A stretch of 11,430 nucleotides of DNA. Origin: Sulfurovum sp. (lineage in GTDB: Bacteria > Campylobacterota > Campylobacteria > Campylobacterales > Sulfurovaceae). The notes below the pieces were generated by a model. The model made no database searches. It had not been told where the DNA came from and saw nothing but the letters and a program-made list of their open reading frames with translations. The DNA lies in contig JALVXW010000151.1 of the NCBI GenBank assembly GCA_027038155.1, positions 1 through 11,430 on the forward strand, read 5' to 3'. Within the stretch, counting starts at the first letter, position 1; every line of letters starts with the position of its first letter. Of this stretch, positions 6,115 through 11,430 are shown piece after piece. Position numbers and translations under genes: made by a program.

Positions 6115-7149
6115 ATGGTAACAATGAAAGACCTATTGGAGTGTGGGGTACACTTCGGACACCAAACAAGAAGATGGAATCCAAAAATGAAGAAATTCAT
6201 TTTCGGTGCAAGAAAAAACATCTATATTATTGACCTTCAAAAAACACTTAGATACTTCAAGTACACTTACAATGTAGTAAGAGATGCAGCGGCTGAAGGG
6301 CAAACTGTACTTTTTGTAGGTACTAAAAAACAAGCACGTCAAGCAGTTAAAGAGCATGCAGAGAGATGTGGTATGCCTTATGTTGCTACAAGATGGTTAG
6401 GTGGAATGTTAACAAATTACCCAACCATGAAAAAATCTATCAGAAAACTTGAAATCATCGAACAGATGGAAGAGAATGGTCAACTTGATATGTTGACTAA
6501 AAAAGAGGCATTGATGCTTTTAAGAAAGAAAGAAAAACTCTCTTCATACCTAGAAGGTTTTAGATACATGAAAAAACTTCCAGAGATGATGTTTGTGGTA
6601 GATGCTGTAAAAGAACACATCGCAGTAAAAGAGGCAAAAAGAATGGGTATGAAAGTGGTTGCTCCCCTTGATACCAACTGTGATCCAGATATGATTGACT
6701 ACCCAATCCCAGGAAACGATGATGCGATTCGTTCAATCAACCTTTTCTGTAAAGAGATGGCTGAAGCGATTATTGAAGGTAAAGCAGCATACGCTGAGGC
6801 TAACGGTGAAGTAGCCGATGAAGTACCAGCTGGTGAAATTGAAGAGGTAATGGCAGAAGCAGCAGCTGAAGAGGCGGCAGCACCAGCAACAAAAGAGGAA
6901 GTAGAAAAACTCGTAGAAGAGAAAGCTGCACCAAAAGCTGAAGCAAAAACAGATGCAGGTGATGACCTTACCAAAATCAAAGGTGTAGGTAAAGTCTATG
7001 CAGGAAAACTCAATGATGAAGGTTTTTATACATTTAACGATGTAGCAAATATGACAGAAGCACAGATTCAAGTTATGGAAGAGAAATACAGCTTTAAAGG
7101 TGACTTTAAAGAGTCTGTAGCACATGCAAAAGAGTTGGCGGAGGCGTAA
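6115..7149 (+). CDS. rpsB: 30S ribosomal protein S2 with C-terminal helix-hairpin-helix extension
   Basis: Residues 1 to about 224 are a standard S2, recognised by MKDLLECGVHFGHQTRRWNPKM, ATRWLGGMLTNY and VVAPLDTNCDPDMIDYPIPGNDDAIRSI. S2 binds the head-body junction of the small ribosomal subunit and is needed for S1 docking. The protein is 344 residues, well over the usual 240-265. Residues 225-283 form an Ala/Glu/Lys-rich linker. Residues 284-344 (6964-7146) resemble a helix-hairpin-helix domain (LTKIKGVGKVYAGKLNDEGFYTFNDVANM), similar to tails seen on some L21 proteins of Alphaproteobacteria. The frame is continuous, so this is a real fusion and not a read error. The start is set by AAGGAG six bases upstream, and tsf follows after one base. 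Confidence 0.96.
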   Translation: MVTMKDLLECGVHFGHQTRRWNPKMKKFIFGARKNIYIIDLQKTLRYFKYTYNVVRDAAAEGQTVLFVGTKKQARQAVKEHAERCGMPYVATRWLGGMLTNYPTMKKSIRKLEIIEQMEENGQLDMLTKKEALMLLRKKEKLSSYLEGFRYMKKLPEMMFVVDAVKEHIAVKEAKRMGMKVVAPLDTNCDPDMIDYPIPGNDDAIRSINLFCKEMAEAIIEGKAAYAEANGEVADEVPAGEIEEVMAEAAAEEAAAPATKEEVEKLVEEKAAPKAEAKTDAGDDLTKIKGVGKVYAGKLNDEGFYTFNDVANMTEAQIQVMEEKYSFKGDFKESVAHAKELAEA

Positions 7150-7150
7150 G

Positions 7151-8203
7151 ATGGCAAATTTTGGACCAAAAGATATTAAAAAACTCAGAGAGATGACTGA
7201 TGCAGGAATGATGGACTGTAAAAAAGCCCTTACTGAAGCGGATGGAGATATGGATAAAGCCGTTGAGTGGCTAAGAGACCAAGGTATGGGTGCTGCTGCC
7301 AAAAAAGCCAGCAAAACAGCTGCCGAGGGTGCGATTGCTATTAAGGTTGAGGGCAAAAAAGCAGTGATTATTGAGGTAAACTCTCAAACTGACTTTGTGG
7401 CTAAAAATGATAAATTTCAAGCCCTGCTCTCAACAGTGGTAAACCATGCATTTGAGAACAATTTGGAAGATGCAGAGGCTATTAATGCCTCCACAATCAA
7501 TGGTGCACCTTTTGCTGAGTATTTGGCACAAGAGATTGCAGTGATTGGTGAGAATATTGTTGTAAGACGTGCAGCACTCATTAATGGTGACGAGAAGAGT
7601 GCAGTCAATGCTTATGTGCACTCCAATGTACAAAATGGTGTTATTATTGAAGCCAAATGTGAATCGGCTGAAGTAGCTGAAGCGATGACTCCAGTGCTCA
7701 AAGAGATTGCGATGCATGCAGCAGCAATGAGTCCATCTACACTCTCTTACAAAGATTTTGATGCACAATATGTCGAAGATGAGACAAAAGGTAGAATTGT
7801 AGCCATTGAGACAGAGAATGAAGAGCTTGCACGTTTGGGAAAACCACTTAAAAATGTACCACAGTACATCTCTATGAGTCAACTGACCGATGAGGTATTG
7901 GCAAAGGTAGAAGAGGAGCTTAAAGCTGAACTTGCCGCAGAAGGGAAACCAGAGAAAATCTGGGACAAAATCCTTCCAGGTAAAATTGCAAGATTTATCT
8001 CAGACAACACAACACTTGATCAAGAGCAGTGTCTTCTTGACCAAAAATTTGTCATGGATGACAGCAAAACAGTCGGTGAATACTTTGCAGAAAAATCAGG
8101 TGGAAAAGCTGAAATTACACGCTTTGTAAGACTTGAAGTGGGTGAAGGTATTGAGGTAGAAGAGGAAGACTTTGCAGCAGAAGTAGCTGCACAAATGAAA
8201 TAG
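7151..8203 (+). CDS. tsf: Translation elongation factor Ts
   Basis: This 350-residue protein is the guanine-nucleotide exchange factor for EF-Tu. The N-terminal UBA-like domain (residues 1-45, KDIKKLREMTDAGMMDCKKALTEADGDMDKAVEWLR) is followed by the key EF-Tu contact TDFVAKN at 80-86. Two core subdomains follow, and the C-terminal stretch FVRLEVGEGIEVEEEDFAAEV closes the protein. Length agrees with the long EF-Ts form of Campylobacterota (about 355 residues). The start is ATG 7151, one base after the rpsB stop, with GGAGG at 7140-7144 inside the rpsB end; an in-frame ATG at 7124 lies within rpsB and is not supported. The rpsB-tsf pairing is the conserved bacterial arrangement, and no promoter is visible between the genes. 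Confidence 0.97.
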   Translation: MANFGPKDIKKLREMTDAGMMDCKKALTEADGDMDKAVEWLRDQGMGAAAKKASKTAAEGAIAIKVEGKKAVIIEVNSQTDFVAKNDKFQALLSTVVNHAFENNLEDAEAINASTINGAPFAEYLAQEIAVIGENIVVRRAALINGDEKSAVNAYVHSNVQNGVIIEAKCESAEVAEAMTPVLKEIAMHAAAMSPSTLSYKDFDAQYVEDETKGRIVAIETENEELARLGKPLKNVPQYISMSQLTDEVLAKVEEELKAELAAEGKPEKIWDKILPGKIARFISDNTTLDQEQCLLDQKFVMDDSKTVGEYFAEKSGGKAEITRFVRLEVGEGIEVEEEDFAAEVAAQMK

Positions 8204-8221
8204 TTCTCCTACTTTATCACA

Positions 8222-8309
8222 TCCCTCTCATGCTTTACATCGGGGGTATTGGCATTTAGTGCCAGACCTCTTTGAGGGAGTTTATTTGGTGCGATTGTTA
8301 TCGCACCAA
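8222..8309 (+). other. Foldable 3' region after tsf, including a strong hairpin
   Basis: The 197-base gap 8204-8400 has no ORF. TCCCTC (8222-8227) can pair with GAGGGA (8274-8279) around an inner hairpin TGGCA/TGCCA (8250-8264). Immediately after, TTGGTGCGAT-TGTT-ATCGCACCAA (8286-8309) is a perfect 10-bp stem with a 4-base loop. No U-run follows the stem on either strand, so it is not a canonical intrinsic terminator. It could be the processed 3' end of the rpsB-tsf mRNA, a stabilising hairpin, or part of a small RNA. Confidence 0.5.
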
Positions 8310-8368
8310 TAAAAATATGAATACAATAAAAATCTCACATCCAAATCACCCCCTACATTTTTTTATGT

Positions 8369-8374
8369 TAAAAT
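8369..8374 (+). promoter_or_regulatory. Probable promoter -10 for the lolD-like gene
   Basis: TATGTTAAAAT (8364-8374) includes TAAAAT preceded by a T-rich stretch, fitting the phylum's AT-rich promoters. The start would be near 8381, with AAGG (8391-8394) as ribosome site before ATG 8401. Confidence 0.5.
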
Positions 8375-8400
8375 ACCTCTAATTTATTTTAAGGCTTAAT

Positions 8401-9042
8401 ATGTCTCCATTTCTTTTAAAAGCCAAGGGTCTCTCTCATGGTTTTGATACAGTTTTGTTTTCAGATGTCAATTTGTCTCTTTTGGCTTCACAAAGTGTAG
8501 CCATTGTAGGGCGTAGTGGTTCAGGAAAATCTACTTTGTTGCATATTTGCTCTACTTTTATTGAGCCTAATGAGGGGAGTGTAACACTCTTTGGGCAAAA
8601 CCTCTATACTCAAAGTGAAGATAAAATAGAAGCCTTACGTCGTTATGATATAGGGATTATCTTTCAGTTTCATTATCTTTTTAAGGGTATGAGTGCTATG
8701 GCAAATATAGAAGTGGCAAGTATGCTTAGTGGTGAAGTGATTAAAGAGACTCTTTTGGAGAGACTTGAAATTAAAGAGCTTATGCAAAAAAAGGTAGGAG
8801 AGCTCTCTGGTGGGCAGCAACAGCGTGTCTCTATTGCCAGAGTGTTGAGTAAAAAACCACGTATGATTTTTGCAGATGAACCTACAGGCAACCTTGACAA
8901 AGAGACAGCAGAGCTTGTGATGGATGTACTTTTAGAGTATATCAATGAGACAGGGGCGGGGCTTGTGTTGGTAACACATGATGAGCAAATGGCAAAGAGA
9001 TGCAACAACGTCTATAGACTTACTGAAAAAGCACTGGTATGA
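8401..9042 (+). CDS. lolD: ABC transporter ATPase, LolD-like (lipoprotein release)
   Basis: This 213-residue ATPase has every motif in order: Walker A GRSGSGKST (37-45), Q-loop with Gln89 in FQFHYLF, signature LSGGQQQR (135-142), Walker B MIFADEPT (155-162), D-loop NLD and switch His193 in VTHDE. The FQFHYLFKGMSAMANI stretch and compact length point to the MacB/LolD group, and LolD is the best fit. LolD powers LolCE to extract lipoproteins from the inner membrane and send them to the outer membrane. No LolC/E permease gene is adjacent in this window. The alternatives are another MacB-type exporter ATPase or FtsE, whose usual motif set fits less well. The TGA overlaps the ATG of a 42-residue membrane protein. 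Confidence 0.85.
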   Translation: MSPFLLKAKGLSHGFDTVLFSDVNLSLLASQSVAIVGRSGSGKSTLLHICSTFIEPNEGSVTLFGQNLYTQSEDKIEALRRYDIGIIFQFHYLFKGMSAMANIEVASMLSGEVIKETLLERLEIKELMQKKVGELSGGQQQRVSIARVLSKKPRMIFADEPTGNLDKETAELVMDVLLEYINETGAGLVLVTHDEQMAKRCNNVYRLTEKALV

Positions 9043-9167
9043 AAATAGATATAGGGCATGCCATCTATACGATTGTGATGATTTTATTGGCGTTTACCGC
9101 TGCCTTGGTAGTCACCAAGACAATTGCTAAATATATGCAGAAAAAAGATATTGGAGAGGAAAAGTAA
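9039..9167 (+). CDS. 42-residue single-span membrane protein coupled to lolD
   Basis: This very short gene starts at an ATG that overlaps the lolD stop (ATGA) and ends at TAA 9165-9167, two bases before the convergent prfB. The product has one clear membrane helix at residues 8-26 (AIYTIVMILLAFTAALVV core). A Lys-rich tail (K27, K31, K35, K36) suggests by the positive-inside rule that the C-terminus is cytoplasmic. There is no signal cleavage site or cysteine, and no family is recognised. Exact stop-start overlap, the well-formed helix and charged tail, and the otherwise unused space argue for a real gene. A link to the ATPase is inferred only from coupling. Confidence 0.72.
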   Translation: MKIDIGHAIYTIVMILLAFTAALVVTKTIAKYMQKKDIGEEK

Positions 9168-9169
9168 AA

Positions 9170-10264
9170 TTACTTTGCTTGAGTAATCAAGACACCCTCT
9201 AACATCTTGTCAATATCCCCATCAAGTATGGCATCTACACTGCTAAAGGCTTGGTTGGATCGTGTATCTTTAACCTGTTGGTAGGGTTGCAGTACATAAG
9301 ATCGTATCTGGTGTCCCCAGCCAATATCTGACTTCTCTACACCATCAAGTGCAGCCTGTTTTTTAGCCATTTCATACTCAAAAAGACGCGATTTTAACAT
9401 TTTAAGTGCAGAGGCTTTGTTTTTGTGTTGGCTTCTGTCATTTTGGCACTGTACAATAATATTGGTAGGAAGGTGTGTAATCCGTATAGCCGAGTCAGTG
9501 GTATTGACATGTTGCCCACCTGCACCACTTGAACGATAGGTATCTATACGAATATCTTTATCTTCTATGACAATGTTGATGTCATCATCTATTTCAGGAG
9601 AGACCATCACGGAAGAGAAAGAGGTATGACGTTTGGCATTGGAGTCAAATGGGCTAATGCGTACGAGTCTATGGATACCATTTTCTACTTTGAGGTACCC
9701 ATAGGCATTTTCACCTTTAATGATAAATGAGACATCTTTAATGCCTGCCTCTTCGGCTGGTTGGTAGTCCAATACTTCTACTTTAAAGTCATGACGTTCT
9801 GCCCAGCGTAGGTACATACGGTAGAGCATACTTGCCCAGTCTTGACTCTCTGTCCCTCCTGCTCCTGGGTGTATGGAGACGATGGCATTGTTACTATCAT
9901 GCTCTCCACTCAACATCATCTGTACCTCTAGGGCATGGGTACTCTCCTGTAGTGATGCCGCATCTTCATAGAGCATCTCTAGGGTCTCTTCATCTTTTTC
10001 GGCTTTTGCCATCTCAAAATACTCTATGGCATCTTGCAGTGCATCATTGGCATTGTGGTATGTTGCCAATATACGTTCAGTTTTGGTCTTCTCCTGAGAG
10101 ATTTTTCCTGCATTTTGGGCATCATTCCAAAAGTCAGGGTCTTGTTGCATCTGCTCTATCTCATCTAGTCTTGCTTGTAGCACATCTGGCTTGACTATAT
10201 TTTTGATATTATCCATTTTAGTGGCGAGTGATTTAAGTAATTCACTGTATTCGTAGGCATCCAT
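9170..10264 (-). CDS. prfB: Peptide chain release factor 2
   Basis: This 364-residue class I release factor recognises UAA and UGA stop codons and triggers peptide release. The codon-recognition motif SPF is at residues 204-206 (RISPFDSNAKRHTSF), which separates RF2 from RF1 (PxT). The catalytic GGQ is at 249-251 in RSSGAGGQHVN, and IHPGAGGTESQDW near 131 is typical. The ORF runs uninterrupted from ATG 10264, so there is no in-frame UGA and no autoregulatory frameshift near codon 25. Initiation probably uses AGGAA on the minus strand, about 9 bases upstream and within a small hairpin (10268-10284). The gene is convergent with the lolD pair. Its probable promoter lies beyond the palindromic element upstream. 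Confidence 0.97.
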   Translation of the reverse strand: MDAYEYSELLKSLATKMDNIKNIVKPDVLQARLDEIEQMQQDPDFWNDAQNAGKISQEKTKTERILATYHNANDALQDAIEYFEMAKAEKDEETLEMLYEDAASLQESTHALEVQMMLSGEHDSNNAIVSIHPGAGGTESQDWASMLYRMYLRWAERHDFKVEVLDYQPAEEAGIKDVSFIIKGENAYGYLKVENGIHRLVRISPFDSNAKRHTSFSSVMVSPEIDDDINIVIEDKDIRIDTYRSSGAGGQHVNTTDSAIRITHLPTNIIVQCQNDRSQHKNKASALKMLKSRLFEYEMAKKQAALDGVEKSDIGWGHQIRSYVLQPYQQVKDTRSNQAFSSVDAILDGDIDKMLEGVLITQAK

Positions 10265-10267
10265 TGT

Positions 10268-10284
10268 GAAAAAGTTCCTTTTTC
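10268..10284 (-). promoter_or_regulatory. Hairpin over the prfB ribosome binding site
   Basis: GAAAAAG and CTTTTTC form a perfect 7-bp stem with a 3-base loop. On the prfB mRNA the sequence reads GAAAAAGGAACTTTTTC, so the purine-rich ribosome site lies in the loop and the 5' arm of the hairpin, 3 bases before the start codon. Folding could limit initiation; the stem is AT-rich and weak. Confidence 0.5.
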
Positions 10285-10285
10285 A

Positions 10286-10410
10286 AATTAGGAATGAGGA
10301 ATGAGGAATGAGGAGTGTCTGTATGAATTACGATGTAATTCTTTAATATAAAAGCAATGCAACAGCATTGCATACGTACATTCCTAACTACTCATTCCTA
10401 ATTCCTCATT
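10286..10410. repeat. Palindromic, heptamer-based element (MITE-like)
   Basis: The left arm (10286-10326) and right arm (10370-10410) form an imperfect 41-bp inverted repeat, with about 32 of 41 positions matching by my hand alignment. The left arm contains GGAATGA three times in tandem (10291-10311) plus a degenerate fourth unit GGAGTGT (10312-10318). The right arm carries related units on the other strand. Between the arms lie two perfect hairpins, GAATTAC-GAT-GTAATTC (10325-10341) and GCAATGC-AACA-GCATTGC (10354-10371). There is no ORF. The layout resembles a short non-autonomous mobile element or a repetitive extragenic palindrome. No target-site duplication was identified, so mobility is unproven. 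Confidence 0.65.
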
Positions 10411-10412
10411 AA

Positions 10413-10434
10413 ATTTTGGTATGATTTTACCAAA
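10413..10434. promoter_or_regulatory. Overlapping divergent promoter region, panC / prfB
   Basis: The inverted repeat TTTTGGTA (10414-10421) and TACCAAAA (10428-10435) gives a promoter-like sequence on each strand. On the + strand TTTTGGTATGAT has -10 TATGAT at 10420-10425 and would start panC mRNA near 10432. On the - strand TTTTGGTAAAAT has -10 TAAAAT at 10429-10424 and would start prfB mRNA near 10417. The two -10 boxes share two bases, so only one polymerase could bind at a time. Confidence 0.5.
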
Positions 10435-10458
10435 ATATTACAAAATAGAGGGTTAGAG

Positions 10459-11283
10459 ATGGTAATTGTACGTACAATCAAGCAGATGCAAGAGGCAAAA
10501 AAAGGGCTATTTGGGAGTATTGGATTTGTGCCAACGATGGGAGCATTACATCAGGGGCATCTCTCTCTTATACAGCAGGCACGCAAAGAGAACGACCATC
10601 TTGTTGTCTCTATTTTTGTCAACCCTACACAATTTTTGGAGGGCGAAGACCTTAATGCCTATCCACGCAAAGATGAAGCAGATATCAAAATCTGTGAACT
10701 TACAGGGGTAGATATTTTGTTTATGCCTACCGTTGATGCTATGTATGAAGCAGATGAGCTCTGTATTGGTGCACCAGCCATACGTGGCTATGTGCTTGAA
10801 GGAGAGAAACGCCCAGGGCATTTTGACGGGATGCTTCAGGTGGTGATGAAACTGCTCAATCTAAGCGGTGCCAATCGTGCCTATTTTGGCAAAAAAGATG
10901 CTCAACAGTTGGCACTCATTACACAAATGGTCAAAAACTACTTTATGGATGTCACCATCGTTCCTTGCGAGATAGTAAGAGATGAACAGGGGCTTGCACT
11001 CAGTTCAAGAAATGTATATCTAAAAGATGATGAAAAAGAGCGTGCTTTGTCTCTCTCTCGTGCACTCAAACATGCCACAAAGATGGTTATGGCAGGAGAA
11101 CGTGATGTTGCAAGCATTAAAGCCCAGATGCTAGAGGTATTGAGTGAGGCAGACAAAGTTGAGTATGTTGCCATAGTAGATAGAGCATTTAAAGCCCTAG
11201 AGACCGTAGAGATAGGCAACACCATCATTCTTGTAGCTGCATGGGTAGGTAAGCCTAGGCTTATTGATAATCTTTGGGTTTAA
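10459..11283 (+). CDS. panC: Pantothenate synthetase (pantoate--beta-alanine ligase)
   Basis: This 274-residue enzyme joins pantoate and beta-alanine with ATP to make pantothenate (vitamin B5), the precursor of coenzyme A. The family motifs are complete: FVPTMGALHQGHLSL (23-37) with the HxGH nucleotide site, NPTQF (55-59), RPGHFDGM (118-125), YFGKKDAQQ (142-150), and LALSSRNVYL (179-188) with the KMSKS-like SSRN loop. Length is normal. ATG 10459 follows GAGGG (10448-10452) at a spacing of 6 bases. No panB or panD gene is adjacent in the window. The probable promoter is the shared divergent region just upstream. The gene ends 4 bases from the convergent gene at the window edge, with no terminator visible between them. 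Confidence 0.97.
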   Translation: MVIVRTIKQMQEAKKGLFGSIGFVPTMGALHQGHLSLIQQARKENDHLVVSIFVNPTQFLEGEDLNAYPRKDEADIKICELTGVDILFMPTVDAMYEADELCIGAPAIRGYVLEGEKRPGHFDGMLQVVMKLLNLSGANRAYFGKKDAQQLALITQMVKNYFMDVTIVPCEIVRDEQGLALSSRNVYLKDDEKERALSLSRALKHATKMVMAGERDVASIKAQMLEVLSEADKVEYVAIVDRAFKALETVEIGNTIILVAAWVGKPRLIDNLWV

Positions 11284-11287
11284 AAAA

Positions 11288-11430
11288 TTACAGACCTTTA
11301 AAAAGTTCCGTCACCGATTTTTTTGTAGGTTTTTTAGGTGTAATGACTTTGGGTTTGACTATTTTTGTTTTTACGACTTTTGGTTTTGTAACACTTTTAG
11401 GCGGAGTAGATTTTTGTACAACAGACTTTG
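11288..11430 (-). CDS. C-terminal end of a Lys/Pro-rich protein (partial)
   Basis: Reading the minus strand, an open frame enters from the window edge and ends at TAA (11290-11288), giving 47 residues. The composition is very biased: Lys, Pro, Val and Thr in repeats such as KPKVVKTKIVKPKVITPKKP, closing with TKKSVTELFKGL. Such Lys/Pro stretches occur in periplasm-spanning linkers of TonB/TolA-like proteins and in basic nucleic-acid-binding tails. The family cannot be named from this fragment. The absence of stops, the strong bias and the convergent position after panC support a real gene. If it is TonB/TolA-like, it stops without a visible C-terminal domain. Confidence 0.6.
   Translation of the reverse strand, partial: KSVVQKSTPPKSVTKPKVVKTKIVKPKVITPKKPTKKSVTELFKGL

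Noticed and set aside
6733..7356. Long open frames on the - strand across rpsB-tsf
   Set aside because: Their Cys/Phe/Ser-rich or Ala/Ser-rich translations are mirror images of the Ala/Glu/Lys-rich coding strand, and rpsB and tsf are certain there.
8286..8309. Intrinsic terminator of rpsB-tsf
   Set aside because: The stem is strong but is followed by an A-rich stretch instead of a U-run on the + strand, and the - strand also lacks one. It is listed only as a hairpin.
9832..10194. 120-codon + strand frame antisense to prfB
   Set aside because: The His/Leu/Ser-rich translation has no family resemblance, and the prfB frame on the other strand is certain.
10291..10318. Tandem repeats that might be a CRISPR array
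   Set aside because: The units are 7 bases with no spacers, far from the repeat-spacer layout of CRISPR, and no cas gene is present.

Overview
The window is a stretch of chromosome from a low-GC member of the Campylobacterota (the former Epsilonproteobacteria), probably a Sulfurovum/Sulfurimonas-like chemolithotroph. The main evidence is the periplasmic nitrate reductase gene order napB-napF-napL-napD, typical of this phylum, including the beta-propeller gene napL. Promoters of the form TTTGnTATAAT without a clear -35 box and the Campylobacterota-like protein sequences support this. Genus-level placement is inference.

Positions 1-3197 hold the distal half of a nitrate reductase (nap) operon on the + strand: the 3' end of napB (dihaem cytochrome), napF (four-cluster ferredoxin), an unnamed acidic small protein, napL, napD (NapA maturation chaperone) and two further unnamed small proteins, one with two membrane segments. 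Genes overlap or nearly touch, so this is one transcription unit. napA, napG and napH are expected just upstream, outside the window.

Positions 3198-5895 hold a promoter, an aldehyde dehydrogenase translationally coupled to a DUF523/TudS-like protein, a small convergent gene on the - strand, and a Bcp-type peroxiredoxin preceded by four copies of a 7-base repeat.

Positions 5896-8400 hold the translation operon rpsB-tsf behind a strong promoter and a leader of about 180 nt that can fold. Ribosomal protein S2 is much longer than usual: an Ala/Glu-rich linker joins it to a C-terminal helix-hairpin-helix-like domain. A foldable, gene-free stretch follows tsf.

Positions 8401-10264 hold a LolD-like ABC ATPase overlapping a 42-residue single-span membrane protein, then release factor 2 (prfB) on the - strand, encoded without the programmed frameshift.

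Positions 10265-10458 hold a roughly 125-bp palindromic, MITE-like element built from 7-base units. It lies between prfB and a region that reads as overlapping divergent promoters for prfB and panC. panC (pantothenate synthetase) follows on the + strand, and the window ends in the 3' end of a Lys/Pro-rich protein gene on the - strand.

Most of the window is ordinary core genome. No CRISPR array, tRNA, rRNA, transposase or phage gene was seen. The points most worth a second look are the S2-HhH fusion, the three uncharacterised small proteins of the nap operon, the rpsB leader, and the palindromic element in the probable prfB 5' UTR.
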